Source of the DNA: Ilyomonas sp965247435
Lineage (GTDB): Bacteria > Bacteroidota > Bacteroidia > Chitinophagales > Chitinophagaceae
Length of the DNA stretch: 64,000 bases
Reading direction: 5' to 3'
NCBI GenBank assembly: GCA_965247435.1
Contig: OZ252019.1
Coordinates: 5,146,001 to 5,210,000, forward strand
Below the pieces are notes generated by a model. The model had not been told where the DNA came from and did no database searches. It saw only the letters and a program-made list of their open reading frames with translations. The first letter of the stretch is position 1, and each line of letters opens with the position of its first letter. A program made the translations under genes and the position numbers. This document shows, one piece after another, positions 54,670-63,909 of this stretch.

Positions 54670-55947
54670 ATGCAAAAGAAATCCCTATTTTTTCTCTGTT
54701 TAATTCTTCTTTTCGTAGCCTGTACAAAGCAATTGAAAGATGCCTCTACTGAGGTTTTGACAGACAATACAGATGCCAGTACTTCTGTTGTTACTTCCTT
54801 AAAAGGTGTGCTCTCAGGACTTGTTAATCGAGACTTTCATAATGTACTTGATAGTATCAATTATTATGACCCGCAGGATAAGCTGGTAGCAAACCGACCC
54901 CTAACTGTTTGTAATGGTATTGTTGTAAAGGCATATTGGAAGGATCTTCAAAACAGTTATGGAGCTGATATCAATCTTAATAACGCAATTGATTCAATCA
55001 TTAAGTTCGCGGCAGATAGTGCTAGTTTGTTTGGTATTAAGATCAAAATACGAGTTTATGCAGGCTTGTACGCACCTGATTGGGTGAAAACAAATATAGT
55101 ATATGGGGGTGGCACAAAAGCCATACAATTCCAAACACAGGATGAGGACAATAACCCGATAACAGATAAGTTACCCAGGTATTGGGATGCTGGCTATATA
55201 GATGCTTACAAAAGCTTTATGATGAAGCTTGGACAAAAGTATGATACTTGCCAAAACGTGCTCGAAGTAACAGGTGCTATCGGAGACATTACTACTGTTG
55301 AGCCCTTTTTTATTAAATGCGGAGGCGTCGGAAATCTTAGTTATAATCCTTCAAATCCTACCTGGTTAAATGCGAAGAACCTATACCTTGCAGGCCTCAC
55401 CTCACAAAACCACTCTTATGCGATACGCAGGGGTATTGCAATTATGGATAGCGCCTGGCAATTCACCCATCGCAGCTTATGTTTCAGCCCTTTGCAGGAG
55501 TTAAAATGTAATAATCCAAATGATCTTAATCAACAGTATAACTTTACAGTTTCAAACAATGTTGATTCTGCTGAAAGTGTTGTTGATTATTTTGTAAAAG
55601 TGAATAAACTAAAAGGTATTTTAGGAAACAATGGTTTAAGAGATGTTGTCACTGCTTCACCAGGCACTTCGGATGACTGGTTGCCACCAACAGGTTCTGT
55701 CTATCTTTTATGTAATTATATGAAGGGCAAACTGTTTGTTGGTACGACACGCAAATGTTACCTATATTTTCAAACAGCGCAAACTTCCCTGATGGGTGAT
55801 TTCAACAACACGCTTGATACAGGTCTTGCTTATAAGGCAGATATGATTGAAACACCTTATTTAAGTTCTCCAAAAATAGCGACAGGAGAGAAAACAATCC
55901 CTGTTCTAAAATCTTATGATACTCAATTGAATGCACAAGCGCAGTAA
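54670..55947 (+). CDS. Lipoprotein with a TIM-barrel, glycoside-hydrolase-like domain
   Basis: A 425-aa lipoprotein with lipobox FVAC (cysteine 18). The mature part (about 60-400) has the strand-helix rhythm of a beta/alpha barrel, with segments typical of glycoside-hydrolase clan A-like proteins: VVKAYWKDLQ, IKIRVYAGLYAPDWVK, ALxVTG-like LEVTGAIGD and the acidic pair near VEPFF. I cannot assign a family or name its sugar, and the catalytic glutamates are not certain. It is probably anchored to the outer membrane. It stands alone. Confidence 0.55.
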   Translation: MQKKSLFFLCLILLFVACTKQLKDASTEVLTDNTDASTSVVTSLKGVLSGLVNRDFHNVLDSINYYDPQDKLVANRPLTVCNGIVVKAYWKDLQNSYGADINLNNAIDSIIKFAADSASLFGIKIKIRVYAGLYAPDWVKTNIVYGGGTKAIQFQTQDEDNNPITDKLPRYWDAGYIDAYKSFMMKLGQKYDTCQNVLEVTGAIGDITTVEPFFIKCGGVGNLSYNPSNPTWLNAKNLYLAGLTSQNHSYAIRRGIAIMDSAWQFTHRSLCFSPLQELKCNNPNDLNQQYNFTVSNNVDSAESVVDYFVKVNKLKGILGNNGLRDVVTASPGTSDDWLPPTGSVYLLCNYMKGKLFVGTTRKCYLYFQTAQTSLMGDFNNTLDTGLAYKADMIETPYLSSPKIATGEKTIPVLKSYDTQLNAQAQ

Positions 55948-56214
55948 TACAGGTAGCCTATCATTCATAAACTGCTTGAGTAGGATAGCATTTCGCTGAT
56001 TTTAGTAAGCTTTACTTTATAAAAAATCTAAACTGGATTACTTTAATAATCTAGTTTAGATAGCGAAAAGAATTAAAGCAGAAAAGCAACAATCACATAC
56101 CAACGCATAAGCGCTTCTCTTTCTAATAACTTAGTAAGTTTCGTTTTACATACAAACAGGCAAATGCTTTCCGTCTTGCAATGAATTTACTTAGTGTTCC
56201 CTAACTTTATACAG

Positions 56215-57069
56215 ATGAATTTTGATGCATTCATATCACATGCCTCTGAAGATAAAGAGATGGTTGCCCGGCCGCTCGCGAAAGAATTAAAAAGCTTAGG
56301 GTATTCCGTTTGGTTTGATGAATTTAGCCTAAAGTTAGGTGATTCACTTAGCCGGTCAATAAATAGAGGGTTAGCAGATTCACGATATGGCATCGTTATT
56401 ATTAGCATTCCGTTTCTAAAAAAACAGTGGACAAACTATGAATTAGGCGGTCTGATTGCCCGAGAGAACTTGCACGGTGAAAAAGTCATCTTACCGATTT
56501 GGCATAAGATCACTCCTGAACACATTAAAGAGATGGCGCTACCGTTATTGGATAAAATTGCAGCTACCACCGATGGAGGAATTTCAAATGCAATTGCAAA
56601 AATTATTGATGTTTTGGGAGAGCCATTACATAGAGCACCTGACACCAGCGAAGAAAATGCAATAAAAAGACAACAGATAAACAAAGAAGTAGCAAAGCAT
56701 ACCTATACAATTGAATTATACAATGAGTGGCACAGTGATAAAATGCGAGAGGCAAGAATATTTGTCAGCGCTTGGACAAAGGAACAGTTTGAGAAAAATT
56801 CGGCTATTCCAAGCTTAACAAAAATTGAAAATGAAGGCGGTACCGTTGAATACCATGTATTTGCCATAATTCATTTTTTTGAAAAGTGGGCGTTATTATC
56901 AAAAAACGAGGTAATCGACAAGGGCTTATTAATAAACCTTTTGAGTTCGTACTTAGTTTGGTACGAAACGAATATTATTGATCCTTTATTGATTGCGGAT
57001 GAACGGAATCAAGATTTTAAAAATCTTTTAAAACTCATAAAGCGCGAAGTGTTTACAACGACGGTATAG
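56215..57069 (+). CDS. TIR-DUF4760 two-domain protein
   Basis: A 284-aa protein from ATG 56215 (21 bases shorter than the longest frame; MNFDAFISHASEDK begins the domain directly). Residues of about 1-130 are a TIR domain: D-A-F-I-S-H-A-S, FDEFSLKLGDSLSRSINRGL, and W72-T-N-Y-E76-L, with E76 as the catalytic glutamate of NAD-cleaving TIRs. Residues of about 160-284 match DUF4760 (NEWHSDKMREARIF, then FFEKWALL). TIR proteins deplete NAD in phage-defence systems. No partner gene is beside it, so the C-terminal domain may be the sensor. Confidence 0.8.
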   Translation: MNFDAFISHASEDKEMVARPLAKELKSLGYSVWFDEFSLKLGDSLSRSINRGLADSRYGIVIISIPFLKKQWTNYELGGLIARENLHGEKVILPIWHKITPEHIKEMALPLLDKIAATTDGGISNAIAKIIDVLGEPLHRAPDTSEENAIKRQQINKEVAKHTYTIELYNEWHSDKMREARIFVSAWTKEQFEKNSAIPSLTKIENEGGTVEYHVFAIIHFFEKWALLSKNEVIDKGLLINLLSSYLVWYETNIIDPLLIADERNQDFKNLLKLIKREVFTTTV

Positions 57070-57109
57070 CTAAAATTGTAAAAGGGGTATTTAGATTCGA
57101 TTCAAAAGG

Positions 57110-57142
57110 GAAAATAAAAAAACTGTCCATAACAGACAGTTT
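57110..57142 (-). terminator. Terminator of the leftward XRE gene
   Basis: On the minus strand AAACTGTC/GACAGTTT with a 7-base loop is followed by TTATTTT. It begins 9 bases after the ancestral stop of the XRE gene. Confidence 0.75.
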
Positions 57143-57150
57143 GACACTAA

Positions 57151-57530
57151 CTATAAAATCAATGATAGTTTTTTAAGAGTGTTATCGGAAAATTTTGTCA
57201 TCTTGCTTTCCCAGCTGCAAATAGTGGAACATCAACTCCAACCAGTTTTCCCATCTTTTTATGACTTAACCCATGAAGCTCTCTATACCGCTTTATTCGT
57301 TCGCCTAATGTTTTCGGCTCTGCCAAAAAAGGATGATACCCAAGAAAGGCAATAATCTTTGGAAAAAACTGAATTTGTGGTATTCCCCTTTCATTTTCCC
57401 AATTAGTAATAGTGTCAGTTGAAACGCCAAATAACTTTGCAACGTCTTCCTGGAGCAGTCCTTTTTCCATGCGAGTTTTCTTAATATGTTCTCCAATAGT
57501 CACCGGATTTGCCGGATAGTTGTCACTCAT
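57151..57530 (-). pseudogene. XRE regulator with a frameshifted C-terminus
   Basis: From ATG 57530 (MSDNYPANPVTIGEHIKKTR at the start) it encodes a Cro/C1 helix-turn-helix (about 10-66) and then the start of a second one (GERIKRYRELHGLSHKKMGK). The open frame ends at 57198 in a non-homologous tail (VPLFAAGKAR). One base missing near 57230 would restore the normal continuation STICSWESKMTKF with a stop at 57151, the usual S-T-I-x-x-W-E end of a second domain. So the C-terminus is probably frameshifted, by mutation or sequencing error. Confidence 0.6.
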
Positions 57531-57573
57531 CGGCTTTTTCACCGTTTTGCTGTATCGGGAAAAAGGCAACGCA

Positions 57574-58066
57574 GGAATGCCCCTGCGGTTATTACAATCA
57601 CCCCGAAAAAGAATGTACCTGCCCGCCCGGCGCCGTGCAGAAATACTTAAATAAAGTCTCCGGGCCGTTGCTGGACAGGATTGATTTGCATGTGGAAGTA
57701 ACACCTGTTGCCTTTAGCGAGCTGAGCAACACCAACAGCAAAGGCGAATCTTCGGCAACCATCCGCGAGCGGGTAATCAAAGCACGGGAAATACAAACCG
57801 GGCGTTATAAAGAGGTTGCCGGCATGTATGCCAATGCGCAGATGAGCAGCAAACAACTCCGTGAAATCTGCGCTATCAACCAGGCTGGTGAAAACCTGCT
57901 GAAGCGTGCGATGGAGCGGCTCAACCTGAGTGCCCGTGCGTATGACAGGATCTTGAAAGTAAGCCGTACCATTGCCGATTTAGCTGCCAGCGAAAGTATC
58001 AGGCCGGAGCATCTGGCAGAAGCCATTCAATACAGAAGCCTGGATAGAGAAGGCTGGGCGGGATGA
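57574..58066 (+). pseudogene. comM: comM/yifB (Mg-chelatase-like AAA ATPase) C-terminal remnant
   Basis: From about CPCGYYNHPEKECTCPP the sequence is the C-terminal third of a YifB/ComM ATPase: KYLNKVSGPLLDRIDLHVEV, then RIRERVIKAREIQ-like ATIRERVIKAREIQTGRY, AYDRILKVSRTIADLAAS and EAIQYRSLDREGW. The N-terminal two thirds (Walker A and B) are missing and the sequence to the left is unrelated and AT-rich. The intact gene would be about 510 aa; about 160 aa remain. ComM is a known insertion hotspot for genomic islands (AbaR-type in Acinetobacter), so this is likely the island's right boundary. Confidence 0.85.
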
Positions 58067-58476
58067 GAGAGAATACGGGATTCAAATTGATTACCGCGAT
58101 AAACTGATTATTAAAAATAGTCCTGTATGATTATCTTACTATAAACAGGTAACTCCTATATAGTTTTTTGTCCCTTGTATCATTAATAAGAATATAGAGT
58201 GTTTATACCTGTTTGTTATCGCAGATATGTCTTAAACTTATTTTTTAGCATGCATTCTGCTGAAAATCAAAGCTATTAGGAAGCCATTTTTCAACTTCAA
58301 ACCAAAGCCTGCTTTGTTATGGCAAGCCTGCCTTCACCAGCAGAAAGGCAATGCGCAGTCTTCCGTGCTTTACCCCGGGAACGACCTTGTACATAGCACC
58401 CTTCTCAACAAAACCAGTAAATTTTACTCTGCCCGTAGCATGACTGTTACGGCATAAGTTTACATTATTCACCGTT
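58067..58476. other. Gap between comM remnant and the SLOG gene, nothing supported
   Basis: No convincing gene. A leftward frame covering 58317-58488 has protein-like stretches (FTGFVEKGAMYKVVPGVKHG) but no usable start outside the neighbouring gene. Confidence 0.4.
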
Positions 58477-60471
58477 TCACCCCGGTACTTCAACCACCAC
58501 TGTTTTGGCGCCGCGCTTTTTTGCTTCCTGCAGCATGTGATCGGTACCGCCGGTACCATCGCCTTTTTTACCATCCCACAAAGCTACAAGGCTCATGTGC
58601 TGCCCGCCGCATACGAGGGCGCTGTTGAGCATCCACAGGTTACTGCGCTCCCAGATGTTGTAATCTTTTTTAGCCCGCAGCCAGTGCGGCAGGCTCTTGG
58701 TCTGGAACAAAATCTTACTTTCCAATTTCGCATAAAGCCGGTTAAAACGGTCTATCCATTCTGCACCGGCAAAAGCTACCGATTCTGTAATAAAAAGCTC
58801 GGGCGGCAAAGCAAGGTACAGCTTGGAGTGAATGCCTGATTCTGCACATACTTCATGGAATAAAATATCGCCGCCGCAAGCGCCGCCCGCAATACCGATT
58901 ACCGAGCCACGGATACCGGCCAGCTCCTTTTGCACCTTCTCTTTAATGGCTGCTTTTACTTCATCTTTTTTAGCATTGGGGAAGCGGGGTTTTCCCCTCC
59001 CTTCCTTGTCTATCATGTGGCCTGTAAATAGGAGATAATTGCATTTTTTTTGTATCAAAGCAGTGCTGTGCTCGAAAGCCTGTAAGGCGGCAGCTACATT
59101 TTCCGTTAATATGTTTAACTGTCGGCAAATAAGCAATTGCCTCTTGGAGGCCTCAAAATTAAGATCGGTTGCTTTTTGTATCACCTGCTCGTACAGCATT
59201 TGCACCCGCTTTGGATTTTTGAGCGTAATACAGGTAAAATCGGCGTGCGAAATATTAGCCCAGGAATCTTCTTTGTTATCAGCCGCCAGTCTTCTTTGCT
59301 CTGCTTTGATGGCGGCTTCCACCATTACCGTCAGCTTTTTATGTTCATTTATATAACTTCTGAGCTGTGCATCCGCATCTTCTTTGTTGTCAAATCTTAC
59401 CTCCCATGCTTCAGGCAATCTTTCGGCCAGCAGCGTGATTACCGTAAGCAGGCTTAAAGCATTGATACCGGAGTAATAATGGTTCAGGTCTTCATAAAAG
59501 CCATGCAGGTAATTTTCGTAAGACTCATATAAAAAATCGGATTGCAGCGCTGCTGTTGCCTCCTCCTCTTTAACTTCCCCTTTCCAGGCGTTTACCCATC
59601 TTGTTTTATAATTACGGCCTTTTAAAGAATAGACTTCCGCCAGCTTTTGCTTGTCGAAATTTGCATAATTGGTGAGCAGCTTTTTAATGGCAACATCCGA
59701 CATTGCTACCAGATCTCTGGCCTGCGCACTCCCATGCGGGAAGCCTTCAGCGAGGCGCTGGTAAATAGTCGCCAGCCGGTCGTTCGCATCTATGTCATCG
59801 GGCCGGTAAGCCAGTATTCTTTCCCAGGTTTCTTTAGCATGGTCAAAGTCTTTGAGGTTAAATTGCACCTCGCCTACCAGCCGCAGGGCCGGCACCTCCC
59901 AGGCATAGCTTTCCGCCTCCGAAGCCAGCAAAGCCAGCTTGCCGCGATGGCCGCAGTTGCTGGCAATCTCCAGCTCTTCGCCAAAATCGGGCGGCACGGC
60001 GAGGAAGCATTCCGGATCCTGCGCCATCAGCTTAGGCAGCATATAAAAAACCGGGCTGTCTTTTTTATCAGAAAGCATGGTTTCCCGCAGGCCGCTCACT
60101 AAATTGGCGATACAAGCCGCCGGGTTTTCTGCAGGGTAACTGAGATAACGGTCTGTTTTTAGATCAAATGGTATTTCGTCTTTGGAGCAGCGGATCAGGA
60201 AGGTCTTTCTATCGCGCAGCGCATGGCGGATACCTAATTCATAAAAAACATTGGCATTGTGGATAGATAAATCCGCAACCACAATATCGGCTGTCAGCAG
60301 CTTATAGAACATGTCTTCCCGTATATTACCGGCCTCCATGATTACGGCGGTCGTGCTGCCAGTAATACCGGCCAGCTTCAGCGCAGGCTGTATCAGTTCT
60401 TCTTCTACTTTATCGAAGTCAATGTCTGATTTTACCCCGAACGGCCGTACGATAAAAGCTTGCTGCGACAT
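58477..60471 (-). CDS. NDT-like/TPR/SLOG-domain protein, predicted nucleotide-signal component
   Basis: A 664-aa cytosolic protein of three parts. Residues of about 1-110 are a nucleoside-deoxyribosyltransferase-like or TIR-like Rossmann domain (AFIVRPFG, GNIREDMFYKLLTADIVVAD, NANVFYELGIRHAL with a conserved glutamate). Residues of about 130-430 are helical repeats (TPR/DUF4071 type). Residues of about 440-664 are a SLOG-like domain (YLLFTGHMID, GIAGGACGGDILFHE, LYLALPPE). SLOG and NDT-like domains occur in nucleotide-based conflict systems as sensors or signal makers. It lies 308 bases downstream of, and co-directional with, a patatin gene. Confidence 0.72.
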   Translation of the reverse strand: MSQQAFIVRPFGVKSDIDFDKVEEELIQPALKLAGITGSTTAVIMEAGNIREDMFYKLLTADIVVADLSIHNANVFYELGIRHALRDRKTFLIRCSKDEIPFDLKTDRYLSYPAENPAACIANLVSGLRETMLSDKKDSPVFYMLPKLMAQDPECFLAVPPDFGEELEIASNCGHRGKLALLASEAESYAWEVPALRLVGEVQFNLKDFDHAKETWERILAYRPDDIDANDRLATIYQRLAEGFPHGSAQARDLVAMSDVAIKKLLTNYANFDKQKLAEVYSLKGRNYKTRWVNAWKGEVKEEEATAALQSDFLYESYENYLHGFYEDLNHYYSGINALSLLTVITLLAERLPEAWEVRFDNKEDADAQLRSYINEHKKLTVMVEAAIKAEQRRLAADNKEDSWANISHADFTCITLKNPKRVQMLYEQVIQKATDLNFEASKRQLLICRQLNILTENVAAALQAFEHSTALIQKKCNYLLFTGHMIDKEGRGKPRFPNAKKDEVKAAIKEKVQKELAGIRGSVIGIAGGACGGDILFHEVCAESGIHSKLYLALPPELFITESVAFAGAEWIDRFNRLYAKLESKILFQTKSLPHWLRAKKDYNIWERSNLWMLNSALVCGGQHMSLVALWDGKKGDGTGGTDHMLQEAKKRGAKTVVVEVPG

Positions 60472-60779
60472 AAGTTATTGATATGGTAGATTGATAATTG
60501 TAAATGGTTAATTGGATAGCCTTCAGGATAGATAACGGATAAAATAAAAAGAGGTCTTTTAATACAGGGCACAGGATGTATAGAAGTTTACGCGGAGCAA
60601 AAAACACAACCTGCGAAGTTTCCTGCTACGCTTATTCTCTGCAGTGAATTGTAACGAGTAAAATGCAGTAATCTATCCGGTTAAAAAGTTATTATAGTTA
60701 TGCTTGTTAACAAATAGCTGCTGCATCAATAAATAACAGCATAAAAGAAACGTCCGCGCCGGAGAGCAGCATAAGCAGG
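60472..60779. other. Gap between the SLOG and patatin genes
   Basis: No supported gene on either strand. It is long enough for an independent promoter of the SLOG gene, but I did not find a clear -7 motif. Confidence 0.4.
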
Positions 60780-61967
60780 CTACGCCTTTACCGCAAAATT
60801 TTCTGTTACAAACTTTCCAAAGTGCTTCATTTTTACCTGGCTTGCTGCTGCCTTGCCTACCCGCTGCAATTCGTTAATGTATTTTACCGAATCCATCTCC
60901 CGCACATGGCCGGAATCTATATCTTCCAAACCAAGGGCTTTTAAACCGTCTTCGCTTAAATCGGCATTGTAGCGGGCGTATAAAAATTGCCGTTTGGTAT
61001 CCAGCCCAGGCTCAAGAATATTGCCTTCCTTATCCATAGGTACCATGTCTTTTAATTCCCGGTCTATCGGTGCGCCATAGGTGCAACAGCCGATGGTGCG
61101 GCAGTTAATGTCCTGGTCAGTTTGCATGGCATACATAAGGTTAGTAGGCAGTCCGGCCAGGGTAGTAGCGATATTGCTATACTCACCGGCGGTTGGCGCC
61201 GAGCCGGTGCCTACAGATATAATCAGCAGCTTATCGGTACCCAGCGGCCAGTTAAGATTGTAAGCCGGTTGGGTAGCCATCCGGTACAGGAGAAACGACG
61301 GGTTGTTGTACGGCGTTACGCCGCCATCTACAAATACAAAAGTTTTATGCGGATCGGTTTTGTCCCATTGTAAAGTCTCGGGCGGAAAATATACCGGTGC
61401 CGCCGTGCTGGCCCGTACCAGTTGGTGCAGCTTTATCCGGGCATTACAGTCTGGCCGGTCAAGTGCATTATAATGCGCATCCGGGTTGTTGCTGATAGGC
61501 CAGGGCGAGTCGGTGCTGCGGTTCATGGTGCATACCATCAGCAGGCATTTAAAACGGTTATTACTCAGCACCATATCCGTGTCTCCGCCAAATGTCTCTT
61601 TCAGCATTTCGAGCAACGGACCGGACTCGTACAGCGCCTTCCATTGTTTAAGGAGAAAGTTTTTATCAAACATGTCTTTCCCTTTCTCCAGATAAAAATC
61701 AAGCAGGTCCTGCACGCTCATACCCAGCGATAAGCCGGCCGCGATAATAGCACCGGTACTGGTGCCACCGATGTAATCGAAAAAATCGCTTAGCCTGAAC
61801 TTATCGCCGAGGCCCGATTGTGCCCGGAGCTGGTTTTCCAGTTCGGCTAAAATTTCTAAGGTAATAACGCCGCGGATGCCGCCGCCATCGAGCGCTAAGA
61901 TTTTGCGGGGCTTATCGTTGTGGTAGCGATCGTAAAGCGGACCCCATAGGTCTTTGGAAGTAGCCAT
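60780..61967 (-). CDS. Patatin-like phospholipase
   Basis: A 395-aa protein from ATG 61967 (a start 33 bases upstream is also open). It has the oxyanion loop D-G-G-G-I-R-G (27-33), the nucleophile elbow G-G-T-S-T-G with S70, and the catalytic D-G-G at D214. This is the Ser-Asp dyad of patatin lipases, which cleave membrane phospholipids. Patatins of this type act as effectors (CapV) in CBASS. Upstream of the SLOG gene in the same direction; no CD-NTase is nearby. It could also be a housekeeping lipase. Confidence 0.85.
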   Translation of the reverse strand: MATSKDLWGPLYDRYHNDKPRKILALDGGGIRGVITLEILAELENQLRAQSGLGDKFRLSDFFDYIGGTSTGAIIAAGLSLGMSVQDLLDFYLEKGKDMFDKNFLLKQWKALYESGPLLEMLKETFGGDTDMVLSNNRFKCLLMVCTMNRSTDSPWPISNNPDAHYNALDRPDCNARIKLHQLVRASTAAPVYFPPETLQWDKTDPHKTFVFVDGGVTPYNNPSFLLYRMATQPAYNLNWPLGTDKLLIISVGTGSAPTAGEYSNIATTLAGLPTNLMYAMQTDQDINCRTIGCCTYGAPIDRELKDMVPMDKEGNILEPGLDTKRQFLYARYNADLSEDGLKALGLEDIDSGHVREMDSVKYINELQRVGKAAASQVKMKHFGKFVTENFAVKA

Positions 61968-62257
61968 AGGTATTTGTTTGGGTGAGGATAATGCTATCAA
62001 ATGTAATTGATTCCATAGATTTTATACACGAGATTGTTATCGCCAATAATAAGCGCTGTAAAAAAGAAGGGCGATTAAAAACGTATCAGTAAAAATTAGT
62101 CGCAAATACAGGAAGTTTTGTTTCTATTATTTTAAATAAATAGAAATAATCTAATCAAACGGGTCTTTTTGGTGCTTCTGTTAGATTTTTATTGATCAGA
62201 TTCCACTTCTTTAGAAAAAATTTAAACAATTGGCGTTATGTGTACTTACTGCCGCCT

Positions 62258-62265
62258 TATTTTTG
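62258..62265 (+). promoter_or_regulatory. -7 element of pckA
   Basis: TATTTTTG matches TAnnTTTG exactly, 23 bases before the pckA start codon. No good -33 element at the right distance was seen. Confidence 0.5.
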
Positions 62266-62288
62266 CAAACTAACAACTGATAGTTTTT

Positions 62289-63899
62289 ATGAAGATTGCT
62301 TCCCAACATATTTTCAAGAATTCGCTGCCGTATGAATTTAGCCCTGGAAAAATACACTACCAGCTTTTGCCGGATGAACTGGTAGCGCAAACAGTAGCAA
62401 GCGGCCAAGGCGTATTGAGTGATACCGGGGCGTTATGCATTGCCACCGGCGCTTTTACCGGCAGGTGCCCGCAGGATAAATTTATTGTACAGGATGCGCT
62501 TACCGCACCTCATATTGACTGGAACAAATTTAATATCCCGATAGCCGAAGATTTCTTTTTTAGCCTGAAGAGTAAAATGCTCCGCTACCTGTCTGCCAAA
62601 GCAGTATGGATAAGAGATATGTATGCCTGTGCAGATACTGCTTATCAGCTCCCGGTCCGCGTGATTAATGAAAACGCCTGGAGCAACCTTTTTTGCTATA
62701 CTATGTTTTTACGGCCGGACGATAAAGCATTACCGGCCTTTAAGCCCGAATGGCATATTATACAGGCGCCCGGCTTCAAAGCCAACCCGGCTGTGGACGG
62801 AACCCGCAGTGAACACTTTGCCATCATTTCTTTTAAGCAGAAAACCATACTTATCGGCGGCACCGGCTATACCGGCGAAATGAAGAAAGGCATCTTTACC
62901 GTACTCAATTACCTGCTGCCGCAAAACGAACAGGTACTGAGTATGCACTGCAGCGCTAATATAGGCAGCCAGGGCGACACGGCTATCTTCTTTGGCCTTA
63001 GCGGCACCGGCAAAACTACCCTGAGTGCCGACCCCAGCCGCAGGCTGGTTGGCGATGACGAGCATGGCTGGACGAAAGACACAGTCTTCAACTTTGAAGG
63101 CGGCTGCTATGCAAAAATTATTGATCTCACCAAAGAAAAAGAGCCTTCCATTTATGCGGCCATTAAAGAAGGCGCCCTGGTAGAAAACGTAACTTTTTTA
63201 CCTGATTCCAATACCATAGATTTTGCTTCAAAGGCCATTACCGAAAATACAAGGGTCAGCTACCCGTTGCAGTATATTCCGGATGCTATAGCGCCATCTA
63301 TAAGTCATTCCCCGCAAAATATATTTTTTCTCACCTGCGATGCGTATGGTGTGCTGCCACCGGTAAGCAGGCTGTCGCCGGCACAGGCCATGTATCACTT
63401 TATAAGCGGCTACACGGCAAAAATCGCCGGCACGGAGAATGGTATTACGGAGCCGAAAGTTACCTTCAGCGCCTGCTTTGGCGCGCCTTTCCTGCCGCTT
63501 CACCCGGCCAGGTATGCAGCACTGTTAGGTAATAAACTAAAAGCGGGGACTGTAGCTGTATGGCTGATTAATACCGGCTGGACCGGCGGCGCTTATGGTA
63601 CCGGTAAGCGTATAGCCCTGCGCGATACACGCGCTATTATTGATGCAGTACTTAACGGAAAATTAAATAAGGTGGATTATGACGAAGAGGAGTTGTTTGG
63701 ATTAGCGATACCGCAAACCTGCCCGGGCATTGATGACACGATATTGAACCCAAGAAATACCTGGGTAAATAAAGCAGCTTATGATGAGATGGCCGCGGAA
63801 CTTGCTTTCCGCTTCCGGAAAAATTTTGAGCAGTATGCCGGTGGCGTAAGCAGTGAGATAGCCAATGCAGCCCCCATGATACCAGCTCAGCAGTTTTAA
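62289..63899 (+). CDS. pckA: Phosphoenolpyruvate carboxykinase (ATP)
   Basis: A 536-aa protein of full family length. It converts oxaloacetate and ATP to PEP, CO2 and ADP, the first step of gluconeogenesis. Visible motifs are the substrate-binding R-C-P-Q-D-K-F (near 59-65), GGTGYTGEMKKG (near 197-208), the kinase loop F-G-L-S-G-T-G-K-T-T (near 235-244), and the metal-binding GDDEHGW (near 257-263). It is GC-richer than the island genes and has its own promoter. The next gene begins 10 bases later and is fbp, the other key gluconeogenic enzyme. Confidence 0.97.
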   Translation: MKIASQHIFKNSLPYEFSPGKIHYQLLPDELVAQTVASGQGVLSDTGALCIATGAFTGRCPQDKFIVQDALTAPHIDWNKFNIPIAEDFFFSLKSKMLRYLSAKAVWIRDMYACADTAYQLPVRVINENAWSNLFCYTMFLRPDDKALPAFKPEWHIIQAPGFKANPAVDGTRSEHFAIISFKQKTILIGGTGYTGEMKKGIFTVLNYLLPQNEQVLSMHCSANIGSQGDTAIFFGLSGTGKTTLSADPSRRLVGDDEHGWTKDTVFNFEGGCYAKIIDLTKEKEPSIYAAIKEGALVENVTFLPDSNTIDFASKAITENTRVSYPLQYIPDAIAPSISHSPQNIFFLTCDAYGVLPPVSRLSPAQAMYHFISGYTAKIAGTENGITEPKVTFSACFGAPFLPLHPARYAALLGNKLKAGTVAVWLINTGWTGGAYGTGKRIALRDTRAIIDAVLNGKLNKVDYDEEELFGLAIPQTCPGIDDTILNPRNTWVNKAAYDEMAAELAFRFRKNFEQYAGGVSSEIANAAPMIPAQQF

Positions 63900-63909
63900 T
63901 TTTTGTATA

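Noticed and set aside
58317..58574. 85-aa leftward frame after the SLOG gene
   Set aside because: Most of its start lies inside the SLOG gene in another frame and no internal start gives a plausible protein.
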